This document shows positions 1 to 7,290 of a DNA stretch of 49,756 nucleotides, one piece after another (the stretch's first letter is position 1; each line of letters starts with the position of its first letter). Position numbers and translations under genes: made by a program. A model generated the notes under the pieces. It made no database searches and was not told the origin of the DNA. It saw only the letters and a program-made list of their open reading frames with translations. Location of the stretch: positions 1 to 49,756 of the forward strand of contig DAOTVS010000047.1 in assembly GCA_034436375.1 (NCBI GenBank). Direction: 5' to 3'. The DNA comes from DAOTVS01 sp034436375. GTDB taxonomy: Bacteria; Chloroflexota; Anaerolineae; SpSt-313.

Positions 1-1
1 G

Positions 2-43
2 GCTGCCGTCAAGACGGCCGAGTTCCTGCAGCGCTGCCTGTAG
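2..43 (+). CDS. 3' end of an unidentified upstream gene (partial)
   Basis: The frame beginning at base 2 reads AAVKTAEFLQRCL and stops at TAG 41-43, leaving 52 bases before the next start codon. Such an end is common in sugar-metabolism enzymes (Gfo/Idh-type oxidoreductases among them) and the following two genes are of that kind, but 13 residues are too few for an assignment. The gene continues beyond the window edge. Confidence 0.4.
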   Translation, partial: AAVKTAEFLQRCL

Positions 44-95
44 GGCCGGCCTATCAACGTTTGACTGGGATGCCTGCCATCAAAGGAGTGAGGAA

Positions 96-944
96 ATGAC
101 CACGACGATTGCACTGTTCGGCGCTGCTGGCAAGATGGGGACACGCATCTCGATCCAACTGCGTGACGACCCCGAGTATAGCCTGTTGTGCGTAGAGGCG
201 GGAGAGGTGGGGCAGGCGCGCCTGCGGGAGCGGGGGCTCACAGCTACCGCGCCCGAGGAAGCTGCGCGGCGGGCCGACGTGGCGATCTTGGCCGTCCCCG
301 ACACGCTGATCGGTCGGGTGGCGGCCCAGGTCGTGCCCGGGCTGCGCAGCGGGGCCATGGTGATCTGCCTGGACCCGGCGGCGCCGCATGGGGGCGAGCT
401 GCCCGTGCGCGCCGATATCGGCTACTTTGTCACCCACCCCTGCCACCCGCCGATCGTGAACGATGAGACCACGCCCGAAGCGCGGCGCGATTTCTTTGGC
501 GGGGTGGCCGCGCAGAACATTGTCTGCGCCCTGATGCAGGGCCCTGAAGCCGATTACGCGCGGGGCGAGCGGATCGCGCGCCGCATGTTTGCGCCCATCC
601 TCAATGCGCACCGGGTGACGGTGGAGCAGATGGCCATGCTGGAGCCGGCCATGGCCGAGACGATGATCCTCACCTGCATGGTGGTGATCAAAGAGGCCGT
701 TGATGAGGCTGTGCGGCGGGGGGTCCCTGCAGAGGCGGCGCGCGATTTTGCCCTGGGGCATATCGGCGTCGATATCGGTATCCTGTTCGGGTTTATTGAC
801 GCTCAGCTCTCCGATGGGGCCAAGCTGGCCGTAGAGCGGGCGCGGCAGCGCATCTTCCAGCCCGATTGGCGAACGGTCTTTGAGCCAGAGAATGTCATCA
901 GTGAGGTCAAGGCGATCACACAGGGACGCGCCGCCAAGCATTGA
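96..944 (+). CDS. NAD-binding oxidoreductase, phosphogluconate-dehydrogenase-C-terminal-domain type
   Basis: A 282-residue soluble protein. The N-terminus carries a Rossmann nucleotide-binding turn GAAGKMG (residues 9-15), followed by alternating strands and helices with AILAVPDTLIG near residue 70, typical of 6-phosphogluconate- and 3-hydroxyacid-dehydrogenase-like enzymes. The C-terminal half is helical and rich in Met and Ala, as in the small family annotated as oxidoreductases with a phosphogluconate dehydrogenase C-terminal domain. The substrate is unknown; a sugar acid is likely from the adjoining sugar phosphate isomerase. The start at ATG 96 is supported by AAGGAG at 83-88. The gene stops 28 bases before the next start, so the two are probably cotranscribed. 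Family assignment is by remembered pattern, not by search. Confidence 0.75.
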   Translation: MTTTIALFGAAGKMGTRISIQLRDDPEYSLLCVEAGEVGQARLRERGLTATAPEEAARRADVAILAVPDTLIGRVAAQVVPGLRSGAMVICLDPAAPHGGELPVRADIGYFVTHPCHPPIVNDETTPEARRDFFGGVAAQNIVCALMQGPEADYARGERIARRMFAPILNAHRVTVEQMAMLEPAMAETMILTCMVVIKEAVDEAVRRGVPAEAARDFALGHIGVDIGILFGFIDAQLSDGAKLAVERARQRIFQPDWRTVFEPENVISEVKAITQGRAAKH

Positions 945-972
945 GATCGTTCATCATGATGCGAGGTGGTTC

Positions 973-1785
973 ATGAGACTGGGTATCAGCTCATTCACCT
1001 ATTCCTGGGCGGTAGGTGTGCGCGGCCTGCCGCCAGAGCGGCCCCTGGGCGCCCTGGCGCTGGTGGAGCGGGCGGCTGCCTTGGGGGTGAAGGTGCTCCA
1101 GTTCGGCGATAACCTGCCCCTGGCGCGTTTGCCCGAGGGGGAAATCGTGGCCCTGGCGGAGCGGGCTGGGGCGCTGGACATCAGCCTGGAGGTGGGCACG
1201 CGCGGCATAGCGCCAGAGAACCTGCGCACCTACCTGGCGCTGGCCGAGCGCCTGCACTCACCCATTCTGCGGGTGGTGATCGATACCGCTGAGCACCGCC
1301 CTTCTGAGGACGAGGCTGTGGCCATGCTGCGCGGCGCCATGCCAGAGTTTGAGCGCGCCGGCGTGTGCCTGGCCATAGAGAATCACGACCGCTTCCCGGT
1401 GCGCAAGTTGGCGCGTTTGGTGGAGCGGGTGGGGAGCGAGGCGATCGGCATCTGTCTGGATGTGGCCAACTCGCTCGGGTGTATGGAGGGCCCGCAACTG
1501 GTGTTGGACGCGCTGGGCCCGCTGGCGGTGAACCTGCACCTGAAGGATTTCGTGGTGCGGCGGCATTGGCACAACCTGGGCTTTGTGATCGAGGGTTGCC
1601 CGGTTGGCGAGGGGGCGCTCGATGTGCCCTGGCTGCTATCAGAGATGCGACGCCATGGCCGCGACGTCAACGCCATTCTGGAGCAATGGACCCCGCCCGA
1701 AGCGACGCTGGAGGCGAGCATTCGGAAGGAAGAGGCCTGGGCGGAGGCGGGGGTGCGCACTCTGCGCCGATACATTCCTGGGTGA
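973..1785 (+). CDS. Sugar phosphate isomerase/epimerase (AP endonuclease 2-like TIM barrel)
   Basis: 270 residues, starting MRLGISSFTYSWAVG, the usual first strand of the xylose-isomerase-like TIM barrel. Metal-ligand motifs of the family appear in order: EVGTRG near residue 75, AIENHDRF near 135 (Glu and His ligands), CLDVANSLG near 160, NLHLKDF near 185 and ILEQW near the end. These enzymes isomerise or epimerise sugars, keto-acids or inositol derivatives with a divalent metal; the exact substrate cannot be read from the sequence. The frame is open back to 880, but ATG 973 is preferred because it begins the conserved strand and follows GAGGTGG at 963-969. It pairs with the upstream oxidoreductase as a catabolic module. 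Confidence 0.82.
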   Translation: MRLGISSFTYSWAVGVRGLPPERPLGALALVERAAALGVKVLQFGDNLPLARLPEGEIVALAERAGALDISLEVGTRGIAPENLRTYLALAERLHSPILRVVIDTAEHRPSEDEAVAMLRGAMPEFERAGVCLAIENHDRFPVRKLARLVERVGSEAIGICLDVANSLGCMEGPQLVLDALGPLAVNLHLKDFVVRRHWHNLGFVIEGCPVGEGALDVPWLLSEMRRHGRDVNAILEQWTPPEATLEASIRKEEAWAEAGVRTLRRYIPG

Positions 1786-1836
1786 TGCCATGATTGCCAC
1801 GCTGGGTGCGCCTGCAGGCCTGGCGCTGTAGCGAAT

Positions 1837-2239
1837 CTCACACCGTGAGGGATCGGTTGTGCGTAGTGAGGACGCTTCGCTTGAGCAGTCTGAGCGCTAT
1901 TGCGGGCTGGCTTGGCCCGCTGTTGAGAACGTTGCGCGCATGACGCAGGTAGGAGGTAGGATGCCTCGCTTGGGCGGTGCTCGCCATGCCGTGATGTCTG
2001 ATTGTCCGCTCGGCATGACATGCTTGCGAGAGGCTCGCTGCTCAACGTTCTCTGCTTGGCACAGGGTTCCGGGAACCCTGGGGTATTGCTCAGGGCCCTG
2101 GCCGCCCAGGAGGAGCGCCGCCATTAGCGCAGGCCGCAGCCTGTCGCGCTGCCAGGCGGCCAGGAGCCGGCGCGGGCCGCCGGCGCTCTATGTGCCGGCC
2201 AAGGTTCTGAGTGCTGACAGGGCTCTCGTGAGAGTCCTG
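1837..2239. other. Gene-poor stretch with many short hairpins (candidate structured RNA)
   Basis: Between the isomerase stop (1785) and the rsgA leader promoter (2302) I see no convincing gene. The stretch holds stacked inverted repeats: CTCAC/GTGAG at 1837-1849; a 10-bp outer stem GAGAACGTTG 1925-1934 with CAACGTTCTC 2043-2052; inside it GCCTC 1963-1967 with GAGGC 2030-2034; inside that CATGCCG 1985-1991 with CGGCATG 2011-2017; then CAGGGTTCC/GGAACCCTG at 2062-2080; and a hairpin at 2218-2239 (CAGG-CTCTC with GAGAG-CCTG). The concentric nesting at 1925-2052 suggests one folded element. No clear promoter or T-tract bounds it, so transcription is unproven. It could also be a decayed gene. Confidence 0.35.
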
Positions 2240-2301
2240 GGCCACTCGGCGTGACAGGCCTCCTATGCAAGTGCCCAGGATGAAACTGCACGCCATAAGC
2301 T

Positions 2302-2329
2302 TTGACAAACTGGGCGCTTTGAGTATATT
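2302..2329 (+). promoter_or_regulatory. Sigma-70-type promoter of the rsgA leader
   Basis: TTGACA at 2302-2307 and TATATT at 2324-2329 are separated by 16 bases, close to the housekeeping consensus. Transcription should start near 2336, giving about 250 bases of leader before rsgA. Confidence 0.8.
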
Positions 2330-2380
2330 GTGCAGAGGCACAGATTGCTGCGCCCAGGGTTTGTAGAGGAGGTGAGTGAA

Positions 2381-2455
2381 ATGACCAATATGCATGAACA
2401 AGCCATTGATGCTTTCCCCAAGGTCATTGCCGCTCGCCGCTCTCCAGCCCGCTAA
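2381..2455 (+). CDS. 24-residue leader peptide upstream of rsgA
   Basis: ATG 2381 follows a strong ribosome binding site GAGGAGGTGAG (2366-2376) in the middle of the rsgA leader RNA. The ORF encodes 24 residues (MTNMHEQAIDAF then PKVIAARRSPAR) and ends at TAA 2453-2455, 48 bases before a terminator hairpin. Position between promoter and terminator, plus the good SD, suggests a translated leader whose progress could affect the terminator. The tail ARRSPAR also recalls nitroreductase N-termini (ARRSxR), so a decayed gene start is an alternative. ACCTCC at 2485-2490 could pair with GGAGGT in the SD. Confidence 0.5.
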   Translation: MTNMHEQAIDAFPKVIAARRSPAR

Positions 2456-2503
2456 GGTTTCCAGGGCGCGGTTGCCCCGCCCCGACCTCCATAACGGGCC
2501 TTG

Positions 2504-2543
2504 GCCATGAGCCGGCGAGCCAAGCCGGGCCTCATGGCTTTTT
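2504..2543 (+). terminator. Intrinsic terminator or attenuator before rsgA
   Basis: GCCATGAG 2504-2511 pairs with CTCATGGC 2531-2538; inside, CCGGC 2512-2516 pairs with GCCGG 2524-2528, leaving a 7-base loop; TTTTT follows at 2539-2543. It lies about 45 bases before the rsgA start, after the short peptide ORF. No other promoter is visible between it and rsgA, so rsgA expression probably requires readthrough. Confidence 0.8.
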
Positions 2544-2587
2544 GTTGCCTGTGTGAGCCAGGGCCGACTGTTATGGAGGATCAGGCT

Positions 2588-3745
2588 TTGTCGAACCGAG
2601 AAGGACGTGCGGCGCGCCATCGCGCCCGTAATGAGGCGCTCCGCCGGGAGCGCAAGCAGGTCAAGCGCCACCGCAAGCTCGATGCGCCGCGCCGCAAGGA
2701 TTGGCTGCTCGGGGATGCGCGTGACCCTGAGTCGCTAGATGTCGATATGCCGGTTGTAGAGCGGGTGGTGCCGCGCCGTGAGCGCGTGTTGCTGCGGCCA
2801 GAGGCAGACGAGGAAGAGGACCCTCTTGCCCGTAACGACTGCCTGCGGGGCACCGTGGTCGAGGTGGCGACCGGCCTGTGCCGCGTGCGGGTCGGTGCAG
2901 AAACGCTCCTCTGCGGGCTGCGTGGCCTGCTCAGCGTCGCCGAGAGTGGCCTTACGAACGTTGTGGCCGTGGGCGACGAAGTCATGGTGGCCGCGGACGG
3001 CGCCGGTGGGGGCGTGGTGGACTCGGTCCTGCCGCGCCGGAGCGCCCTGGTGCGCCCCGATGTCTTCTTGGGTCACCTGCAGCAGGTGATCGCGGCCAAT
3101 ATCGATCAGCTGCTGGTCGTGGCCTCGTGGCGCGAGCCTGCGCTGTGGTTGGAGATGATCGACCGCTACCTCATCGCCGCCGAGCGTAACGGGCTGCCGG
3201 CCGTTGTCTGCGTGAACAAGGTGGACCTGGCCGCCGGCCCGGCTGAGTGTCGGGCCGCGCTGGCCCCCTATGAGCGCCTGGGCTATTGCGTTATCTTCAC
3301 CAGTGCCCGCACGGGCGAGGGCGTGGAAGCGCTGCGCGAGCTTTTGCGCGGCAAAGTGACGGCCTTGAGCGGGCTTTCGGGAGTGGGGAAATCGTCGCTG
3401 CTGGCGGCGGTGGAGCCGGGCCTGCAACTACGCACACACGCAGTGAGCGAGCACTGGCATCAGGGCCAACACACGACGACTCAGGTGACCCTGTGGCCCC
3501 TGGCGAGGGGCGGCTTTGTGGCCGATACGCCGGGCATCCGTGAGTTTGGCCTGGGCGGCCTGCATCGGGGGGAGCTGAGCCGGTATTACCCGGAGATCCA
3601 CGCGCTCGCGGGCGGGTGCCGCTTCGCCGATTGCCGCCATGTGGACGAGCCCGGCTGCGCTGTGCGTCAGGCAGCGGCAGCGGGCCTCGTGCCCGCTGCC
3701 CGCTACGACAACTATCAGAAGATCTATCGCAACTTGCCGGAGTGA
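2588..3745 (+). CDS. rsgA: Ribosome biogenesis GTPase RsgA (small-subunit maturation)
   Basis: RsgA is a circularly permuted GTPase that checks late 30S subunit maturation. The order of motifs is permuted as expected: an OB-fold segment (RGTVVEVATGLCRVRVG), then G4 NKVD at residues 210-213, G5 TSART, then G1 GLSGVGKSS at 262-270 and G3 DTPG, and finally a zinc site with C344, C349, H351 and C357. An unusual Arg-rich N-terminal extension (about 60 residues, many Arg and Lys) precedes the OB fold. The start is placed at TTG 2588 because GGAGGA at 2575-2580 sits seven bases upstream; ATG 2573 in frame is the alternative but has no SD. The stop overlaps almost directly with the phosphatase start (one base between). 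The gene lies behind a leader peptide and terminator. Confidence 0.93.
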   Translation: MSNREGRAARHRARNEALRRERKQVKRHRKLDAPRRKDWLLGDARDPESLDVDMPVVERVVPRRERVLLRPEADEEEDPLARNDCLRGTVVEVATGLCRVRVGAETLLCGLRGLLSVAESGLTNVVAVGDEVMVAADGAGGGVVDSVLPRRSALVRPDVFLGHLQQVIAANIDQLLVVASWREPALWLEMIDRYLIAAERNGLPAVVCVNKVDLAAGPAECRAALAPYERLGYCVIFTSARTGEGVEALRELLRGKVTALSGLSGVGKSSLLAAVEPGLQLRTHAVSEHWHQGQHTTTQVTLWPLARGGFVADTPGIREFGLGGLHRGELSRYYPEIHALAGGCRFADCRHVDEPGCAVRQAAAAGLVPAARYDNYQKIYRNLPE

Positions 3746-3746
3746 C

Positions 3747-4448
3747 ATGCACCTCTACATCATCCGCCATGCTCAATCCACCAACAACGCTTTGGCCGAT
3801 GCGCGGGAGCGGGTGTGTGACCCGCCGCTCACGGCGTTGGGGCACCGCCAGGCGGAGCTTGTGGCGCAACACCTGGCGACGGGGCCCGATCTGGATCCCT
3901 ATGCTGGTCGGGACGGCGCCGGTTATGGATTGACGCACCTCTACATCAGCCCCATGTGGCGGGCCCTGCAGACGGCCCAGCCCATCGCCCGCGCCCTGGG
4001 CCTGCGGCCGCACGTGTGGCTCAATATCCACGAGCAGGGCGGCATCTTTCTGGATCACGGGCCCGAGAGAGGGGTGATCGGCTACCCGGGCAAGACGCGC
4101 TCGGAGCTGCTGGCTGAGTTCCCTGATTACGATTTACCCCCAGAGATCACCGAAGCGGGCTGGTGGCGGCAGGGTTATGAGGAACCGCCGGCCTGCTATG
4201 TCCGCGCCAGGGGTGTACTGGCGGCGCTGCGCCGGCGGGCAGGCAGCGAGGAGCGGATCGCCCTGGTGACTCACGGTGCTTTTATCGATGCTTTCCTCAA
4301 GGCGCTCTTCGGGCAGGCGCTCGAGAGCCCCCTCTTCTACTATAACTATAACACGGCTATCTCGCGCCTCCAGTTTCATGCGGATGGCCGGGTGGATGTG
4401 CATTACCTGAACCGGGTGGCCCATTTGCCTCTGGAGTTGGTCAGTTGA
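3747..4448 (+). CDS. Histidine phosphatase (phosphoglycerate mutase-like)
   Basis: 233 residues. The branch-1 histidine phosphatase signature IIRHAQSTNNA is at the N-terminus, with the phospho-accepting His8, and the second catalytic His176 lies in LVTHGAF. The insert between them (LYISPMWRALQTAQPIARALGL) is the usual conserved core. Substrates of this family include sugar phosphates, nucleotides and cobalamin precursors; the sequence does not decide. ATG 3747 begins one base after the rsgA stop, so the two genes are translationally coupled; the long in-frame extension upstream lies inside rsgA in another frame and is not used. The GGAG at 3739-3742 within the end of rsgA serves as a weak SD. 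Confidence 0.85.
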   Translation: MHLYIIRHAQSTNNALADARERVCDPPLTALGHRQAELVAQHLATGPDLDPYAGRDGAGYGLTHLYISPMWRALQTAQPIARALGLRPHVWLNIHEQGGIFLDHGPERGVIGYPGKTRSELLAEFPDYDLPPEITEAGWWRQGYEEPPACYVRARGVLAALRRRAGSEERIALVTHGAFIDAFLKALFGQALESPLFYYNYNTAISRLQFHADGRVDVHYLNRVAHLPLELVS

Positions 4449-4453
4449 GAATG

Positions 4454-4554
4454 GGAACTGAGGGAGCTTTTGGGAGCTAGTAAGCGGATTGGCAGCCGCC
4501 GCAAAGCTCAACCATTTTTCGTGAGTTCTCTGTTTGCCCAGTCCCCTCAGTTCC
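4454..4554. repeat. Nested inverted repeat in the intergenic gap
   Basis: GGAACTGAGGG 4454-4464 is complementary to CCCTCAGTTCC 4544-4554, and GAGCTTT 4464-4470 to AAAGCTC 4503-4509. It may end the rsgA-phosphatase transcript or shape the leader of the next gene; there is no clean T-tract directly after the outer stem. Confidence 0.4.
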
Positions 4555-4582
4555 TTCGGTTCCTGATTACAAGGAGGTTCTC

Positions 4583-5608
4583 ATGAAGGCGACACGAGCA
4601 GTCCTGGTGGGATGCGGTGGCATCAGCAATGCCTGGCTCAAGCCGATCAAGCAGATGAAGGATTTGGAGATCGTTGGCCTGGTCGACATTCGCGAGGAGG
4701 CCACGGCCCGCGTGGCGCAGGAATATGACCTGCCGCAGGCAGTGCGGGGGACCGACCTGGAAAGCGTGCTGGGATGCACAGAACCGGATGTGGTGTTCAA
4801 CCTCACCATTCCGGAGGCGCATGCCCCGGTGACGCTGACAGCCCTCCGCCATGGGTGCCATGTGTTGTCAGAAAAGCCCCTGGCCGACTCTATGGCCAGC
4901 GCCCGTGAGATGGTGCAGGCAGCGCAAAAGGCCGGCAAGATCTTCGCCGTGATCCAGAATCGTCGCTATGATGCGCGCATCCGCCGACTGCGAAGCTTTA
5001 TCGAGTCGGGCGCCATTGGCCCGCTCACCACGGTGAACTGCGATTTCTACATCGGTGCCCACTTTGGCGGTTTCCGCGATCACATGAGGCACGTGTTGAT
5101 CATGGACATGGCCATCCACACTTTTGACGCGGCCCGCTTCTTAAGCGCCGCGGATGGCAAGCAGGTATACTGTTACGAGTGGAACCCGGCGGGCTCCTGG
5201 TACGATCAGGACGCCTCGGCCATCGCCGTCTTTCAGATGAGCCAGGGCATCGTGTACACTTACCGTGGCAGCTGGTGCTCCGAGGGCCTGCATACGACGT
5301 GGGAGTGCGACTGGCGCCTGATCGGCGAGAACGGCTCGGTGCGCTGGGATGGGGCTGATGCCTTCCAGGCGCAAGTTGTGACCAAGCGGGGCGGCTTTTT
5401 CTCCGAGGTGCAGGATGTGCCAGTGCCGGAGATAGATCCTGGGAGCAAGGTCGGCGGGCACGGTGGCAACATCAGCGAGTTTATCCGCTGCGTGCGCGAG
5501 GGCGGCACCCCAGAGACGATCGCCAGTGATAATATCAAGAGCCTGGCCATGGTCTTTGGCGCCATTGAGAGCGCCGAAACGGGCCAGGTCGCACCTGTTA
5601 TGCCCTGA
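4583..5608 (+). CDS. Gfo/Idh/MocA family NAD(P)-dependent oxidoreductase
   Basis: 341 residues, the usual family length. The N-terminal Rossmann motif VGCGGISNAW is at residues 9-18, the family motif EKP is at residues 97-99 (SEKPLADS), and the C-terminal alpha/beta domain includes DMAIHTFDAARFL, where His is a usual catalytic neighbour, and a closing GGTPETIASDNIKSLAMVFGA. Members oxidise sugars, inositols or deaminated sugars using NAD(P). A strong SD, AAGGAGG at 4571-4577, precedes ATG 4583. The TGA stop (5606-5608) lies inside the large palindrome that follows. It may work with the oxidoreductase and isomerase at the start of the window, but the substrate is unknown. Confidence 0.88.
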   Translation: MKATRAVLVGCGGISNAWLKPIKQMKDLEIVGLVDIREEATARVAQEYDLPQAVRGTDLESVLGCTEPDVVFNLTIPEAHAPVTLTALRHGCHVLSEKPLADSMASAREMVQAAQKAGKIFAVIQNRRYDARIRRLRSFIESGAIGPLTTVNCDFYIGAHFGGFRDHMRHVLIMDMAIHTFDAARFLSAADGKQVYCYEWNPAGSWYDQDASAIAVFQMSQGIVYTYRGSWCSEGLHTTWECDWRLIGENGSVRWDGADAFQAQVVTKRGGFFSEVQDVPVPEIDPGSKVGGHGGNISEFIRCVREGGTPETIASDNIKSLAMVFGAIESAETGQVAPVMP

Positions 5609-5683
5609 AGAGGGATCGTGATAGTGAAAAAGAGCCAGCCCCATGGGGCTGGCTCTTTTTCACTATCACGATCCCTCTTCAGG
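5604..5683. terminator. 80-bp perfect palindrome, bidirectional terminator between convergent genes
   Basis: Two 40-base arms pair without a mismatch around an axis between 5643 and 5644. The core is AGAGCCAGCCCC and its complement, flanked by AAAAA on the left and TTTTT on the right, so it works as an intrinsic terminator in both directions. The outer arm (GAAGAGGGATCGTGATAGTG) extends past the T-tract. The stop codons of both convergent genes (5606-5608 plus, 5666-5668 minus) lie inside it, and it encodes the last few residues of the FAD protein. Confidence 0.92.
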
Positions 5684-7078
5684 ATGCCCATTATGGCGCT
5701 GGAGGATGGCCCGCGCGGCGACGAGCCCCGATGCCGAGGCCTGCACGAGGCCGCGGGTTACGCCCGCGCCATCGCCACAGGCGTAGAGGCCCTCGACCTC
5801 CGTCTCCAGGTCGGCCGTCAGGCGGAGCCGGCTGGAGTAGAACTTGGCTTCCACCCCGTAGAGCAAGGTGTGGCGCGAGGCCACGCCGGGCGCGACCTCA
5901 TCCAACGCGTGCAGCATCTCCAGGATGTTGACGACATAACGGTAGGGCAAAACCAGGTTCAGATCGCCGGGGGTTGCGCTGAGCAGGGTCGGTGTGACAA
6001 TAGAGCGCTCCAGCCGTTCGCTATTGGTGCGCCGACCCGCCTCCAGGTCGCCCAGGCGCTGGACGAGGATGCCGCCGCTCAACAGGTTGGCCAGGCGGGC
6101 AATGCTCTTGCCATAGGCGATTGGGTCATCAAAGGGTTCGGTAAAGTTCTTGCTGACCAGAATGGCAAAGTTCGTGTTGGCGGTGCGTCGGTGGGCAAAG
6201 GAGTGACCGTTCACGGTCATCACATCGCCGGCGAACTCGGTGCTCACTTCGCCATAGGGGCACATGCAAAAGGTGCGCACCTGGTCATCGAAAGCACGCG
6301 AGTAGTAAAAGAACTTGCTCTCGTAGACCAGCCGCGTGATCGGCTCCAACACGGTCGCGGGCAGCTCCACCCGCACCCCCAGGTCCACCGGGTTACGCGC
6401 CAGGCTCAGACCCAACTCGCGGGCAGTAGCTTTGAGCCAGGACGCGCCCTCACGGCCGGGGGCTACAATCACCGCGCTGCCCTCGATGCGCTCGCCATCG
6501 CCCGTCTCGACGCCGGCTACATGGCCGTCATCGGTCAGAATGCGCGAGACGGCTGTGCGGGTGCGAATGACCACACCGCGGCGCAGCAGCTCGTCGCGCA
6601 TCATGCGCATTGTATCGACACAGTGCTCTGTGCCGATGTGGCGGATGGGTACCGAGACAAAACGCAGACCCGACAGAGCAGCGCGCTTCTCGAGGCTCTC
6701 GATCTCGTCGTTGCGCTGCCCATAGATCGGCCGGGGCTCGCCGAAACGCAGGTAGGTTTCATCAACCTCACGGATCAGCGAGGCAGTCCTGTCTTCGCCG
6801 AGTATCTCATTGAGATGGCCGCCGACGGCTGGGGAGAGCGTGAGCTTGCCATCCGAAAAGGCGCCTGCCCCACCCCAACCCGTGAGGATGGCGCACGGCT
6901 GGCAGTTGCGGCACTTTTTGCCAGGTTGGCGCGCCGGGCATTGGCGCTGATCAATATCGGGCCCCTTATCCAATATGGCTACCCGCAGGCCGGCTTGCCG
7001 GCTCAGCTCGATGGCGGCAAAGACGCCGGCCGGCCCGGCGCCCACGATGATGACGTCATAACTGCTTGATGGTTGCAC
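5666..7078 (-). CDS. FAD-dependent oxidoreductase of the COG2509 type
   Basis: 470 residues. The N-terminus has the FAD dinucleotide-binding motif VGAGPAGVFAAIEL (residues 12-25). A cysteine cluster C47-x8-C56-x2-C59-x2-C62 follows, immediately before the family block GWGGAGAFSDGKL. The C-terminus has the second FAD signature GLYACGDGAGVTRGLVQASASG. This fits the uncharacterised FAD-dependent dehydrogenase family; the reaction is unknown. The four cysteines could hold an Fe-S cluster or zinc, which is inference. The start is GTG at 7076-7078, with AGGAGA six bases upstream on the minus strand. It has its own promoter and a leader of about 90 bases. The last codons are encoded in the palindrome arm. 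Confidence 0.85.
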   Translation of the reverse strand: MQPSSSYDVIIVGAGPAGVFAAIELSRQAGLRVAILDKGPDIDQRQCPARQPGKKCRNCQPCAILTGWGGAGAFSDGKLTLSPAVGGHLNEILGEDRTASLIREVDETYLRFGEPRPIYGQRNDEIESLEKRAALSGLRFVSVPIRHIGTEHCVDTMRMMRDELLRRGVVIRTRTAVSRILTDDGHVAGVETGDGERIEGSAVIVAPGREGASWLKATARELGLSLARNPVDLGVRVELPATVLEPITRLVYESKFFYYSRAFDDQVRTFCMCPYGEVSTEFAGDVMTVNGHSFAHRRTANTNFAILVSKNFTEPFDDPIAYGKSIARLANLLSGGILVQRLGDLEAGRRTNSERLERSIVTPTLLSATPGDLNLVLPYRYVVNILEMLHALDEVAPGVASRHTLLYGVEAKFYSSRLRLTADLETEVEGLYACGDGAGVTRGLVQASASGLVAARAILQRHNGHPEEGS

Positions 7079-7176
7079 TGCTTATCTCCTGGGTTCGTCG
7101 CCCGATTCGTAGAGCGAATGTGATGGCTCCCACCCCGAAATATGAGGCGCGACGGGAGAATGGGCAACGGCTGATG

Positions 7177-7205
7177 ATTATAGCGGGCCGCATGCAAAAA
7201 GTCAA
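7177..7205 (-). promoter_or_regulatory. Promoter of the FAD oxidoreductase
   Basis: On the minus strand TTGACT (7200-7205) and TATAAT (7177-7182) are 17 bases apart. The start site should be near 7170, leaving an untranslated leader of about 90 bases before GTG 7078. Confidence 0.8.
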
Positions 7206-7249
7206 CGACGATTCCGCCCGGGCCGTGTATCATTGTGCGCAAAAGTCTG

Positions 7250-7278
7250 TTGACTCGGTCCCGCCAGCCGCGTATAAT
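7250..7278 (+). promoter_or_regulatory. Promoter of tRNA-Arg
   Basis: TTGACT 7250-7255 and TATAAT 7273-7278 with a 17-base spacer, ending 12 bases before the tRNA. It is divergent from the FAD-gene promoter, with only about 45 bases between the two -35 boxes. Confidence 0.85.
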
Positions 7279-7290
7279 ATGCGCTTGCTT

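Noticed and set aside
5..18. GCCGTC-AA-GACGGC at the window edge as a hairpin telomere
   Set aside because: It is short, lies in a coding tail, and there are no protelomerase or replication genes.
54..941. 295-codon frame on the minus strand opposite the first oxidoreductase
   Set aside because: The plus frame has a clear nucleotide-binding motif and SD; this is its shadow.
1859..2254. 131-codon frame in the hairpin-rich gap
   Set aside because: No SD, no recognisable domain, and an Arg/Ser/Cys-rich composition; the DNA is better explained by hairpins.
5618..7069. 483-codon frame on the plus strand opposite the FAD protein
   Set aside because: It is antisense to a gene with two clear FAD motifs; its His/Gly/Gln-rich product is typical of an antisense frame in GC-rich DNA.
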